A model generated the notes under the pieces. It did no database searches. It was not told where the DNA came from and saw nothing but the letters and a program-made list of their open reading frames with translations. A stretch of 64,000 bases of DNA, from the NCBI RefSeq assembly GCF_010731875.1, contig NZ_AP022595.1, positions 2,666,001-2,730,000 of the forward strand, written 5' to 3'. Of this stretch, positions 1 through 8,395 are shown piece by piece (within the stretch, counting starts at the first letter, position 1; the number at the start of each line of letters is the position of its first letter). Source of the stretch: Mycolicibacterium sarraceniae. Lineage in GTDB: Bacteria; Actinomycetota; Actinomycetes; Mycobacteriales; Mycobacteriaceae. The position numbers and the translations under genes were made by a program.

Positions 1-425
1 GGCAGCGGGACGGGGCCGTTACCGGTACCAGGCGTCAGCAGCGGCGTGGTGCCGTGGGCGACGCCAGTCACGCCTGCGGCGGCGGGGGGAGCCGACGAAG
101 GCAGTGCGGCCGCGGGGCCCGCGGCCCCGCCCTCCTGCACGAACTTGGTGACCTGTTGGGCCAGCGCCGCCGAGCCTCCCGGCGTGGTGGCGCCACCTGC
201 GAGTTGCGAGGCCGCTGCGAGCAGCAGTGACTGCGCCGATGAGGGGTTCCCCGCGGCCTGCTGGACGACCGGGCCGAGCATCTGCATGGCGTCGAGGCCG
301 GGCAGCTGACCGGGATCCAGCGGGATGGCCGGGTCCGCGGCCGCGACCGGGCTGAACGCCAGGTTGGTCGCGGCCACGAACGTGGCGGTGGTCAGCAGAA
401 TTGCCAACTTGGCGATCTGCGGCAC
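1..425 (-). CDS. Ala/Pro-rich exported protein, Rv1157c-like (partial, runs off the window)
   Basis: The reading frame starts at a GTG (425..423) preceded by an AAGGGAG ribosome-binding site six bases away, and is open to the window edge, so the C-terminus is missing. The first ~30 residues form a Sec signal peptide (positively charged start, hydrophobic LLTTATFVAATNLAF core, cleavage after PVAAA). The mature part is rich in Ala, Pro, Gly and Gln and has no recognisable catalytic motif. It resembles the neighbour at 455..1066 in layout (signal peptide, then a short 'LPGLDAMQML' / 'VPGLSMLQQI' segment), so the two are probably tandem paralogues and are 29 bp apart in one transcript. Position and composition match Rv1157c/Rv1158c of M. 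tuberculosis, which have no known function. Confidence 0.7.
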   Translation of the reverse strand, partial: MPQIAKLAILLTTATFVAATNLAFSPVAAADPAIPLDPGQLPGLDAMQMLGPVVQQAAGNPSSAQSLLLAAASQLAGGATTPGGSAALAQQVTKFVQEGGAAGPAAALPSSAPPAAAGVTGVAHGTTPLLTPGTGNGPVPL

Positions 426-454
426 GGTGAACTCCCTTATCGGGTGGTGATTGG

Positions 455-1066
455 TCAGGGCAGAGCGGACAGCGGCAGCAGCTGGCCGAGGCCAGCCCCA
501 CCCGGAGTGGTCGGCGCGATCGCCGGGCTGCTGGCCGGGGGCACCCCGGCCGGTCCGGCGACGCCGGTGGCAACGGGGGCGACCGGCGCCGGCTGTCCGA
601 CGGCCAGGGTGTCGCCGACCTTGACCGGGAACGGCATGTTCGACGGCGTCAGGCTGGCCAGGTCACCGGGCATGCCGAGCTGGTTCAGCAGCGGAATGAG
701 CGGTGCGGTGATGCTGCCGCCGGGGATGGTGCTGGCCGCCGGGGCGGCGGGCGCCGGAGCGCCGGCGATCGGCGAGACCGGCAACGTGGCCGGCGCGCCG
801 CCGATCGGCGAGACCGGAAGCGTCGACGACGGGGCGCCGGTCAGACCCGACGCGCCGGACAGTGCGGTCGCCGCGGTCTGGAGCAGCGCCGCTGCGCTGG
901 CCGGATTCGTGGCGATTTGTTGCAGCATGCTGAGTCCGGGCACGCCGGGAACGGCGGGTGAAACACCCGGGTCAGCGGCGGCCGACGGGCTGAGTGCGAG
1001 TGCGACCGAGCACAGCCCGGCGGCACCAATCACATTGGCGGCGAACAGCTTTGATTTACGTGACAT
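455..1066 (-). CDS. Ala/Pro-rich exported protein, Rv1158c-like
   Basis: 203 residues. A signal peptide covers about residues 1-31 (MSRKSK start, hydrophobic core, cleavage near SAAA|DP). The mature protein is low in charged residues and dominated by Ala, Pro, Gly and Ser. It contains a short internal duplication in which TLPVSPI-GAPA occurs twice in succession (around residues 81-104). No enzyme motif is visible. It lies directly upstream of the related gene at 1..425 and divergent from pimE, the same arrangement as Rv1158c. Function is unknown; an envelope or secreted structural role is only an inference. Confidence 0.75.
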   Translation of the reverse strand: MSRKSKLFAANVIGAAGLCSVALALSPSAAADPGVSPAVPGVPGLSMLQQIATNPASAAALLQTAATALSGASGLTGAPSSTLPVSPIGGAPATLPVSPIAGAPAPAAPAASTIPGGSITAPLIPLLNQLGMPGDLASLTPSNMPFPVKVGDTLAVGQPAPVAPVATGVAGPAGVPPASSPAIAPTTPGGAGLGQLLPLSALP

Positions 1067-1175
1067 GGTTATCCCAATCCTTCGAGTGCAGGTCTGAACC
1101 CGAAGGTAGTCCGTTACTAGAGTTACTCAAGTGACACGTGTGGTGTTTATGCAACCGTTACGGCAGTGATGGCCG
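1067..1175. promoter_or_regulatory. Divergent promoter region between exported protein gene and pimE
   Basis: 109 bp separate two divergent genes, so promoters for both must lie here. It holds a perfect 8-bp palindrome ACACGTGT at 1134..1141 and a direct repeat of GTTAC (in GTTACTAGAGTTAC, near 1113-1126). These are visible sequence features; their use as operators is inferred. Confidence 0.35.
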
Positions 1176-2435
1176 ATGGTGATGCGCGGGGCCGTCAGGC
1201 GTCGAAGTCGGGGGCTCGGCAGCATCCGTCGCTACAGTCGCACGGTGGACACAGCGGCCCCCGTGGCCTCGCCGGCGCGGCGAGCCTGGCTGGCTCCGGC
1301 GTTGCTGATTGTCAGCGTGGCCGCCCGACTGGGGTGGACCTACCTGGTGCCCAACGGCGCGAACTTCGTCGACCTGCACGTCTACCTCGGCGGCGCGGGC
1401 GCCCTGGATGACCCCGGCACGCTGTACTCCTACGTCTACGCCGACCAGACTCCCGACTTCCCGTTGCCGTTCACCTACCCGCCGTTCGCGGCGCTGGTGT
1501 TCTACCCGCTGCACCTGCTGCCGTTCGGGCTGGTCGCCTTCTGTTGGCAGCTCGGCATCGTCGCCGCGCTCTACGGCGTGGTCCGGGTCAGCCAGCGGCT
1601 GCTGGGCGTGCCGGCCTGGCGCGGCCACCGCGTCGCGATGCAGTGGACCGCCGTCGGCATCTGGATTGAACCGTTGCGCAGCAACTTCGACTACGGCCAG
1701 ATCAACGTCATCCTCGTACTGGCTGTCCTGTGCGCGGCCTACAGCAGCCGATGGTGCCTGTCGGGTCTGCTGGTCGGCGTCGCGGCCGGGATCAAGCTGA
1801 CGCCGGCCATCACCGGGCTGTACTTCCTCGGGGTGCGCCGCTGGGGGGCGGCGGTCTTCTCCGCGATCGTGTTCTTCGCGACCGTCGGACTGTCCGTCGC
1901 GGTGATCGGGCAGCAGGCCCGCTTCTATTTCACCGACCTGCTCGGTGATGCCGGCCGCATCGGCCCAATCGGCACCTCGTTCAATCAGTCCTGGCGCGGT
2001 GCCATCTCGCGCATCCTTGGTCACGAGGCCGGCTATGGGCCGATCGTCCTGGCCGGGATCGCGGTGACGGCGGTGCTGGCACTGCTGGCCTGGCGTGCGC
2101 TGGACGGTGAGCGGCTGGGTTCGCTGCTGGTGGTGCAACTGCTCGGGCTGCTGATATCACCGATCTCATGGACCCACCACTGGGTGTGGTTGCTGCCGTT
2201 GATGATCTGGTTGATCCACGGGCCGTGGCGGACTCGCGCGGGCGCGCGGTTGCTGGGCTGGGGCTGGCTCGTGCTGACCCTGATCGGGGTGCCGTGGCTG
2301 CTGAGCTTCGCCCAGCCGACGATCTGGCAGATCGGCCGGCCGTGGTATCTGGCCTGGCCCGGTCTGATCTACATCGTGGCGACGCTGGCGACGCTGGCCT
2401 GGATTGCGGCTAGCGGTCGCCGACAATCTCGCTGA
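1176..2435 (+). CDS. pimE: Polyprenol-phosphate-mannose-dependent alpha-(1,2)-mannosyltransferase (GT87)
   Basis: 419 residues with about ten hydrophobic helices. PimE adds the fifth mannose to phosphatidylinositol mannosides on the periplasmic face of the plasma membrane, using polyprenol-phosphate-mannose and committing the lipid to higher PIMs instead of LM/LAM. The N-terminal loop after the first helix carries NFVDLHVY at residues 63-70; the Asp (D66 here) corresponds to the catalytic Asp known in this GT-C enzyme. The following segment [20 protein letters not shown] is typical of PimE. The ATG at 1176 has no clear ribosome-binding site; an in-frame GTG at 1245 is an alternative start. 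The 3' end overlaps the convergent pterin dehydratase gene by 26 bp. LpqW, which acts at the same PIM/LAM branch point, is also in this window at 10328. Confidence 0.9.
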   Translation: MVMRGAVRRRSRGLGSIRRYSRTVDTAAPVASPARRAWLAPALLIVSVAARLGWTYLVPNGANFVDLHVYLGGAGALDDPGTLYSYVYADQTPDFPLPFTYPPFAALVFYPLHLLPFGLVAFCWQLGIVAALYGVVRVSQRLLGVPAWRGHRVAMQWTAVGIWIEPLRSNFDYGQINVILVLAVLCAAYSSRWCLSGLLVGVAAGIKLTPAITGLYFLGVRRWGAAVFSAIVFFATVGLSVAVIGQQARFYFTDLLGDAGRIGPIGTSFNQSWRGAISRILGHEAGYGPIVLAGIAVTAVLALLAWRALDGERLGSLLVVQLLGLLISPISWTHHWVWLLPLMIWLIHGPWRTRAGARLLGWGWLVLTLIGVPWLLSFAQPTIWQIGRPWYLAWPGLIYIVATLATLAWIAASGRRQSR

Positions 2436-2697
2436 TATCGGACGCCATCTGCACGTCCTTGTCGGTGATTCCACCCTCCGAGTGGGTCACCAGAGTGAAA
2501 GTGACTGTCCGCCAACGAATATCGATATCGGGATGATGGTCTTCACTTTCGGCGTGTGCGGCGACCCGGCGCACGGCGTCGATACCCTCGAGAAACGCCG
2601 GGAACTTCACCGAGCGGCGCAGGGTGCCGTCGGCGCGCTCCCAGCCGTCGAGATCGGTGATGGCGGAATCCACTTCTTCATCGCTTAATACGGCCAT
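2410..2697 (-). CDS. Pterin-4a-carbinolamine dehydratase family protein (Rv1159A-like)
   Basis: 95 residues, the usual length for this family. It carries the family signature: HHP (in EDHHPDIDI, residues ~53-61) followed by a Trp and the THxxGGIT..D block ([11 protein letters not shown], residues ~71-81). Members dehydrate 4a-hydroxytetrahydropterins or act as small dimeric cofactors; the substrate in mycobacteria is not established. The gene is convergent with pimE (26-bp overlap) and divergent from mutT2 with only 27 bp between the two start codons. Confidence 0.85.
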   Translation of the reverse strand: MAVLSDEEVDSAITDLDGWERADGTLRRSVKFPAFLEGIDAVRRVAAHAESEDHHPDIDIRWRTVTFTLVTHSEGGITDKDVQMASDISEIVGDR

Positions 2698-2724
2698 GCT
2701 TTGACGGTAGTACCGTCAGGCGCG

Positions 2725-3114
2725 ATGTCCACCCAGATCGTTGTCGCCGGTGCCCTGATCTCCGGCGCGACGCTTCTGGTGGCCCAGCGACAACGGCCAC
2801 TGGAGCTCGCCGGCCTCTGGGAACTGCCCGGCGGCAAGGTCGCGGCGGGGGAAACCGAAGCCGACGCGCTGGTGCGGGAGCTGCGCGAGGAACTCGGGGT
2901 CGACGTCATCGTCGGCGCGCGGCTCGGCGCTGACATCCCGATCGGGCAGTCGTTGATCCTGCGCGCCTACCTCGTCACCCACACCGGCGGCGCCCTGCAT
3001 CCGCACGATCACCACGCACTGCGTTGGGTGGGCGCCGCCGATCTGGATTCGCTCGACTGGGTGCCCGCCGATCGCGCCTGGCTGCCGGAGCTGTCGAAAC
3101 GCCTTGGTGCGTGA
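2725..3114 (+). CDS. mutT2: Nudix hydrolase MutT2 (dCTP / 5-methyl-dCTP pyrophosphatase type)
   Basis: About 129 residues from the ATG at 2725; a TTG at 2701 would add eight residues but the MSTQIVVAGA start matches the family N-terminus. The Nudix box is complete: GGKVAAGETEADALVREL followed by REELGV, giving Gx5Ex7REUxEExGU. MutT2 removes damaged or modified nucleotides by pyrophosphate hydrolysis; the mycobacterial enzyme is known for dCTP and 5-methyl-dCTP. C-terminal WVPADRAWLPEL is also typical. It is divergent from the pterin dehydratase and 12 bp upstream of the P450 gene, so the two could share a transcript. Confidence 0.88.
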   Translation: MSTQIVVAGALISGATLLVAQRQRPLELAGLWELPGGKVAAGETEADALVRELREELGVDVIVGARLGADIPIGQSLILRAYLVTHTGGALHPHDHHALRWVGAADLDSLDWVPADRAWLPELSKRLGA

Positions 3115-3126
3115 GCGCGCCGCCCT

Positions 3127-4341
3127 ATGATCTGGGGCGTGCTCACGGACGTCACCGCCGACGTCGACCTGATGGACGGGCGGTTCTACGCCAGTACTGC
3201 GGCGCGCGATGCCTATCGTTGGATGCGCGAACACCAGCCGGTCTTCCGGGACCGTAATGGCCTGGCCGCCGCGGCCACCTACCGCGCGGTGATCGACGCC
3301 GAACGTCAGCCCGAACTGTTCTCCAACGCCGGCGGTATCCGCCCGACGACGCCTGCGCTGCCGCACATGATCGATATGGACGATCCCGCACACCTGTTGC
3401 GGCGCAAACTGGTCAATGCCGGTTTCACCCGCAAACGCGTGCAAGCCAAGGTGAAATCCATTGAGGGACTCTGCGATACGCTGATCGACGCGATCTGTGA
3501 GCGCGGTGAATGCGATTTCGTCCGTGACCTTGCCGCACCGCTGCCGATGGCCGTGATCGGTGACATGCTCGGCGTCGTCCCCGAAGATCACGCCACCCTG
3601 CTGGCCTGGTCCGACGATATGGTGATAGCGCTGAGTTCGGTGGCTTCCGAGGAGTCATTGCTGCTGGCGGCCAATGCGCTGACGGCTTACAACGAGTTCA
3701 TGGCCGGGTTCGTCGAGCAACGTCGCCGAGAGCCTGCCGATGATCTGGTCAGTGTTCTGATCAATGCCGAGGTCGACGGCCAGCGGCTCACCGACGAGCA
3801 GATCCTCGCCGAGACACTGCTGATCCTGATCGGCGGCGATGAGACCACCCGCCACACGCTGTCCGGTGGAACCGCCGAACTGAGTCGCCACCGGAATCAA
3901 TGGGAAGCGCTGCGCGGCAACGACACGCTGCTGCCCGCCGCGGTCGAGGAGATGTTGCGCTGGACCTCGCCGATCAAGAACATGTGCCGAACTCTGACTG
4001 CCGACACTAACTTTCACGGCATCACCCTGCACGCGGGCGAAAAGATGCTGCTGCTGTTCGAGTCGGCGAACTTCGACGAGACGGTCTTCGGTGACCCCGA
4101 CGTGTTCCGCATCGACCGCGCCCCCAACAACCACGTCAGCTTCGGCTTTGGCACCCACTTCTGCCTCGGTAACCAACTGGCCCGCCTGGAATTGACGGCC
4201 ATGACCCGGCGTGTGCTGGCACGGCTACCGGACCTGCGCCTGGCCGACGGCGCCGAACTGCCGCTGCGCCCTGCCAATTTCGTTAGCGGGCTGGAGGCCA
4301 TGCCCGTCGAATTCACCCCGGCCGCGCCTATTTCCAGCTGA
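3127..4341 (+). CDS. cyp142: Cytochrome P450, CYP142 family (steroid C26/C27 monooxygenase type)
   Basis: 404 residues, normal for a soluble bacterial P450. The heme-binding loop FGFGTHFCLGNQ holds the proximal Cys (about C346). The I-helix has GGDETTRHT and the K-helix EEMLRW supplies the ExxR pair. Long stretches match CYP142 as remembered (for example MIDMDDPAHLLRRKLVNAGF and CERGECDFVRDLAAPLPMAV). CYP142 enzymes oxidise the terminal methyl of the cholesterol/cholestenone side chain, which starts side-chain degradation. Start could be ATG 3127 or GTG 3139. The unusual point is location: cyp142 normally sits in the KstR-controlled cholesterol cluster, but here its neighbours are mutT2 and a PGRS gene. 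Confidence 0.88.
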   Translation: MIWGVLTDVTADVDLMDGRFYASTAARDAYRWMREHQPVFRDRNGLAAAATYRAVIDAERQPELFSNAGGIRPTTPALPHMIDMDDPAHLLRRKLVNAGFTRKRVQAKVKSIEGLCDTLIDAICERGECDFVRDLAAPLPMAVIGDMLGVVPEDHATLLAWSDDMVIALSSVASEESLLLAANALTAYNEFMAGFVEQRRREPADDLVSVLINAEVDGQRLTDEQILAETLLILIGGDETTRHTLSGGTAELSRHRNQWEALRGNDTLLPAAVEEMLRWTSPIKNMCRTLTADTNFHGITLHAGEKMLLLFESANFDETVFGDPDVFRIDRAPNNHVSFGFGTHFCLGNQLARLELTAMTRRVLARLPDLRLADGAELPLRPANFVSGLEAMPVEFTPAAPISS

Positions 4342-4484
4342 GGCTGTCCGACCCCTAGGGGTGCTCCGCCGGGTAGCGCGCTAACCGCTTTCAGCAAACT
4401 GTCCGAGGCGTGGTTCCGTTGCGATATCGTGCTCACGCGAGGCGGCACATTCGGCTGCGCGATCATGCGGGGGGAGTCGCGAGG

Positions 4485-7400
4485 ATGAGTTCGACCAACG
4501 GTAACCGATCAGGTGTGGTGGCCACGGAATTGCGCTCACTGCCGGTGGAATTCGGCGGGTTGACTCGCCCGGCGTTCGCTCCGCGAGGCCGCCTGACACT
4601 CTTGGGCTGGGTCGGCGCATCCGCGATTGCCTTCGGTGTGGGCGCGACCATCGCCTCGACGCCGGTGGCAGCGGCCGATACGACAGGTTCGACGGCGTCG
4701 AAGGGCTCGGCTGCGTCGAGCGCGCCGACCAACAGCAAGCCGTCGGCCCCCAGCCGACATGCCGGATCACCGGGGGCCACACCGGGTTCGCGGGCGTCCA
4801 CGCGCGTGTCGACATCTGGTGTCTCACGCGACGGCAGCACAGCGCCGCGGCAACCGGCGATATCGACCACGGCGAGCAGTACGGCCCAAGCGAGCAGTAC
4901 GGCCCAAGCGAGCAGTACGGCCCAAGCGAGCAGTACGGCCCAAGCGAGCAGTACGGCGTTGTTCACCGTGTTCTTCGGCAATGGGACGGCCGAGCATCCC
5001 AATGGCGGGATCATTCTGGGCAACGGCTATTCCTGGACAGCGCAGACATGTCCCACCGGCGCGTGCCAGGGCGGCCGCGGCGGAATCGTGGGCAATGGCG
5101 GCGACGGCTTCAACGGCGGAAACGGTGGCGCCGCAGGCTGGTTCGGCAACGGTGGATTCGGCGGCAACGGCGTGGCAGAGGTCAACGGCGGCCGGGGCGG
5201 CGCCGGTGGCGCCGGCGGCATGCTGTCGGGTAACGGAGGCGGTGGCGGTGGCGGCGCAGACGGGGTGAGCGCCGGGGCGGCCGGCGGTCGCGGTGGCTCG
5301 GCGGGTCTGTCGGGCAATGGTGGTGCGGGTGGCGTCGGTGGTGTCGCGCAAGACTCCGACGATCCCGGTGGCACCGGTGGTGCCGGCGGTGCCGGTGGGG
5401 CCGGTGGCCTGCTGTCCGGTAATGGCGGTGCGGGTGGTGCCGGCGGGAATGCGATTCCGATGGACGCCACCGGTGGCGTCGGGGGTCGTGGCGGCGACAC
5501 CGGGCTGTTCTCGCTGTCGGGCATCGGCGGCGTGGGCGGCAACGGCGGCAAGGCCACCAATGGCGGCAAGGGCGGCAACGGCGGAGGTGGAGGACTGTTC
5601 TCGCTGTACGCCCAGGGCGGTACCGGCGGCGCGGGTGGCGCAAGCCCCTACAAGGGATTCGGAACGGACCACGGCGGCGACGGCGGCAACGGCGGAACCG
5701 GTGGACTGTGGTCGGGCAATGGCGGCGCCGGCGGTGCCGGGGGTAATGGCGGTGGCGACGGTGGTAACGGCGGTGGCGTCGGCATGCTTTCGCTGGCGGG
5801 TAGCGGCGGCAGCGGTGGCGCCGGAGGTCAGGGTCAGGTTGGCAACCCCGGCGTCAATGGCGCCCAGGCGAGCCCCAACGGCGGAGCCGGGGCTCCCGGC
5901 GGTGCCGGTGGCAGCGGAGGCAACGGCGGCGCGGGCAGCCTGATCTTCGGGCGGGGCGGTGACGGTGGCAGCGGTGGCGCCGGCGGCGTCGGGGGCGGCG
6001 GCGGTAAGGGCTTCAACCGCCCCACCGTCGACATCGGCGGAATCCAGCTGCCCGGAGGTGATGGTGGTATCGGCGGCGACGGCGGAGCCGGCGGTGCGCG
6101 CGGCGGCACCGCAGGCAAGGGTGCCTTCCTCTTCGTCATCGCCGCCAACGGTGTCGGGGGAGCAAGCGGTCCCGGCGGCCAAGGTGGTGCCGGCGGCGTG
6201 GGCGGTAGCGGCGGCTCGACGCAGGACTATTTGACCCCGGGCGGTACCGGCGGCACGGGCGGTGCCGGTGGCAAGGGCGGTCGGGGCGGTGGTGCCACGG
6301 CGACCTACACGGCCAGTGCCGGCGGCGAGGGTGGTGCCGGTGGTGCCGGAGGTCCCGGCGGCTGGGGCAGCACCCCGGGCCAGGGTGGTGCCGCCGGTGC
6401 TGGTGGTAGCGGCGGTGCGGGCGGCGTGGGCTCTGCCACGCAACTCGGCGGTGCCGGGGGCGCCGGCGGCGACGCCGGAGTTGGTGGTGCCGGTGGCCCG
6501 GGGTCAGGGGTGGCTCAGACGGGTGCCACCGGCGGTCCGGGTGGTACTGGTGGCGATGGCGGCCCCGGCGGGGCCAGCGGCGGTGCCGGCGGCGGGCAGG
6601 GCGGTGCACCCGCTGGAGGCGGTGCCGGCGGCCCCGGCGGTGCTTCCTTCTTCGGTGCCACGGTCGGTCAGAATGGCCCGAATGGCCAGCCCGGTCAGCC
6701 GGGTGACCCGGGTGACGCGACGTTGTCGACGCTGGCGGCACCCAGTGTTGCCCGCCAATCCGCCAGTGCCGCCGCCACACCCGTCAGCATCGAGTCGTTC
6801 TTCACCGATCTCTCGCGACTGCTCGCCTACATCTTCTTCAATCGTGCGCCGGGCGCCCAGGACAGTCAGAATTACCCCGATAGTGAAGGCACGATCACCG
6901 GGACGGTGATTGGGTTCCCCAACAACGGGTTTGGCGTGAGTTACACCATCGCGAGCTACCCGAGATATGGCGAGCTCGTGGTGGACCCGGTGACCGGTGC
7001 GTACACGTATACGCCGAACGCGGCACTGGTCAAACCCGGATACACCGACAAGTTCACCGTCATCGTCGACAACGGTGCCGGTGCCCAGTTGCCGGGAGTG
7101 TTAGGCCTCGTCCAAGGCGCGCTGCACGGTTTCGCGATTCGCGCGGGCCTGTCGGCCGGGGACACATCCGAAATCACAGTCTCCATAACGGGTTACGGAG
7201 ACGGGAAATTCGGCGACAAGGCCAACTCGCAGTACGCCACCACGCAGTCCTACCTGAACTGCACGCTGATGGCGACCGCGGCGGCGATCGCGCAGGCGAC
7301 CGGCGGCGCTGCGCGGCCGAGCGAAGACAGAATGATCGAGCTGGCCAAGACGACCAACAGCGTCTCGACGCCGGGCGCAAAGATGTATCTCAGCGAAAAC

Positions 7401-7814
7401 ACCGCCGAAGGGGTTTCGGTGGAAGACGCGGTGGCGCTGATGCAGAAGTACTACGGGCTCACCGCCGCGACGTCGCACTACGAGTTGGATCCGCAGGCTG
7501 CCATGGCCGACCTGCAGGCGGCCTTGGCCAACGGCAAAACCACCATGGCCACCGTCTCCATCGCCCTGATCTGGACTGCCGTGCCTGGTGCGGTGACGAT
7601 GGCGAACCCGAGCTACACGACGCTGGATCACGAAGTCGTGGTGATCGCAGTGGATCTCACCGAAGGCGTGGTGTACCTCAACGACAGCTCGGCAACCAGC
7701 GTCGTCGACCGATCACACATCGGGGCCGGTATGAAGGTGCCGCTGGGCGCCTTCCTGGCCGGCTGGAACACCAGCAAGTACGAGCTGACCGTCGTCGACC
7801 CGAAGGTGCCCTAG
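4485..7814 (+). CDS. Secreted PGRS-repeat protein lacking a PE domain, with C-terminal C39-like peptidase domain
   Basis: 1109 residues. The ATG at 4485 is chosen because of the GGGGGAG ribosome-binding site just upstream. Residues 1-65: signal sequence of the long mycobacterial type (basic start, hydrophobic GWVGASAIAFGVGATI core, cleavage near PVAAA). Residues ~66-158: Ser/Ala/Thr-rich linker that includes a perfect SSTAQA tandem repeat. Residues ~160-745: classic PGRS array of GGxGG triplets, led in by FGNGTAEHPNGGIILGNG and a CPTGAC pair. Residues ~765-900: a VCBS/cadherin-like segment (GTVIGF...YPRYGELVVDPVTGAYTYTPN). Residues ~915-1109: peptidase C39-like domain with candidate catalytic Cys926 (QSYLNCTLMA), His1049 (LDHEVVV) and N1066/D1067 (YLNDSS). 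No PE or PPE domain is present, so export should be by Sec or Tat and not by ESX. Substrate is unknown. Confidence 0.8.
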   Translation: MSSTNGNRSGVVATELRSLPVEFGGLTRPAFAPRGRLTLLGWVGASAIAFGVGATIASTPVAAADTTGSTASKGSAASSAPTNSKPSAPSRHAGSPGATPGSRASTRVSTSGVSRDGSTAPRQPAISTTASSTAQASSTAQASSTAQASSTAQASSTALFTVFFGNGTAEHPNGGIILGNGYSWTAQTCPTGACQGGRGGIVGNGGDGFNGGNGGAAGWFGNGGFGGNGVAEVNGGRGGAGGAGGMLSGNGGGGGGGADGVSAGAAGGRGGSAGLSGNGGAGGVGGVAQDSDDPGGTGGAGGAGGAGGLLSGNGGAGGAGGNAIPMDATGGVGGRGGDTGLFSLSGIGGVGGNGGKATNGGKGGNGGGGGLFSLYAQGGTGGAGGASPYKGFGTDHGGDGGNGGTGGLWSGNGGAGGAGGNGGGDGGNGGGVGMLSLAGSGGSGGAGGQGQVGNPGVNGAQASPNGGAGAPGGAGGSGGNGGAGSLIFGRGGDGGSGGAGGVGGGGGKGFNRPTVDIGGIQLPGGDGGIGGDGGAGGARGGTAGKGAFLFVIAANGVGGASGPGGQGGAGGVGGSGGSTQDYLTPGGTGGTGGAGGKGGRGGGATATYTASAGGEGGAGGAGGPGGWGSTPGQGGAAGAGGSGGAGGVGSATQLGGAGGAGGDAGVGGAGGPGSGVAQTGATGGPGGTGGDGGPGGASGGAGGGQGGAPAGGGAGGPGGASFFGATVGQNGPNGQPGQPGDPGDATLSTLAAPSVARQSASAAATPVSIESFFTDLSRLLAYIFFNRAPGAQDSQNYPDSEGTITGTVIGFPNNGFGVSYTIASYPRYGELVVDPVTGAYTYTPNAALVKPGYTDKFTVIVDNGAGAQLPGVLGLVQGALHGFAIRAGLSAGDTSEITVSITGYGDGKFGDKANSQYATTQSYLNCTLMATAAAIAQATGGAARPSEDRMIELAKTTNSVSTPGAKMYLSENTAEGVSVEDAVALMQKYYGLTAATSHYELDPQAAMADLQAALANGKTTMATVSIALIWTAVPGAVTMANPSYTTLDHEVVVIAVDLTEGVVYLNDSSATSVVDRSHIGAGMKVPLGAFLAGWNTSKYELTVVDPKVP
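4875..4958 (+). repeat. 18-bp in-frame tandem repeat (minisatellite)
   Basis: The unit AGCAGTACGGCCCAAGCG occurs four times without a mismatch (4875-4892, 4893-4910, 4911-4928, 4929-4946), followed by 11-12 bases of a fifth copy. It encodes SSTAQA repeats in the linker between signal peptide and PGRS domain of the surrounding gene. Perfect identity suggests recent expansion; copy number may vary between strains without changing the frame. Confidence 0.92.
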
Positions 7815-7941
7815 CACCTGAGCACGTCCCGGGTGACTCGCACATCGGCGAATTCCCGCGGGTGATGGGCGGCATGCAGCGGGTGCATGAGCACCGGGTG
7901 GCGGCGGTGCCCACGACGACGATGATCGCGACTGCTCCCAG

Positions 7942-8395
7942 GTTCTCCTCGGTCGCCGGAGCGGGCGCCGCCAACTGGCTGTGTTTCATCGGCTCGTGGT
8001 TTTCACCAGCGCGGCCTGGATGCAGCTGATGCTCAGCAAGCCGAAACTGGAATGGCTCTCGGCGGCAATCCAATTCGTGGGAACCCTGTTGTTCAACATC
8101 AGCACCGGTGCCGCGGTGTGGGCGCATGCGACCGGCGTGCGGCGGCACTACGTCTGGGCCCCCGGATGCGCTGGGCTCGCGAGACTGGCAGGCCGAATGG
8201 ATCACCATGATCGGGTCGATCGCCTTCGGAGCCTCCGCGGTGGGGGCATTCGTCAGGCGGACCGGGATCACCGAGGATGCACTGCTGGCGAACGTCGGCA
8301 CCTTCTTCGGTGCGCTGTGTTTCCTTGGTGCAGCCCTGCTCGTACTTCCCCGTTTTCGCAAAAGGGCACCTGCGCTGCGAGAATCAGGCACGTGA
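7942..8395 (+). pseudogene. Degraded YrhK-domain membrane protein gene
   Basis: Continuous protein homology can be read only by changing frame twice. Frame A gives ANWLCFIGSW, then after ~8000 (run TTTT) frame B gives FTSAAWMQLMLSKPKLEWLSAAIQ and FVGTLLFNIST, then after ~8160 (run CCCCC) frame C gives DALGSRDWQAEWITMIGSIAFGAS and ends at a TGA at 8393-8395. The pattern of two-helix pairs with FIGSWFFTxAAxxQ and IGSIAFGxS is that of YrhK-type small membrane proteins. Two indels in 450 bp argue for a pseudogene; sequencing error at the two homopolymers is the alternative. The last stop overlaps the typA GTG (GTGA), suggesting the two were once translationally coupled. Confidence 0.6.

Noticed and set aside
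1158..2138. 326-codon minus-strand frame across pimE
   Set aside because: Composition (His/Gln/Arg/Asp-rich) is typical of antisense GC-rich coding DNA, and pimE on the plus strand is well supported.
4875..4958. Possible CRISPR-like repeat
   Set aside because: Units are contiguous without spacers and encode an in-frame SSTAQA repeat.
4824..6443. 539-codon minus-strand frame opposite the first PGRS gene
   Set aside because: It is the antisense of GGxGG repeats, giving low-complexity Ala/Thr/Gly; the plus strand has signal peptide, ribosome-binding site and a folded C-terminal domain.
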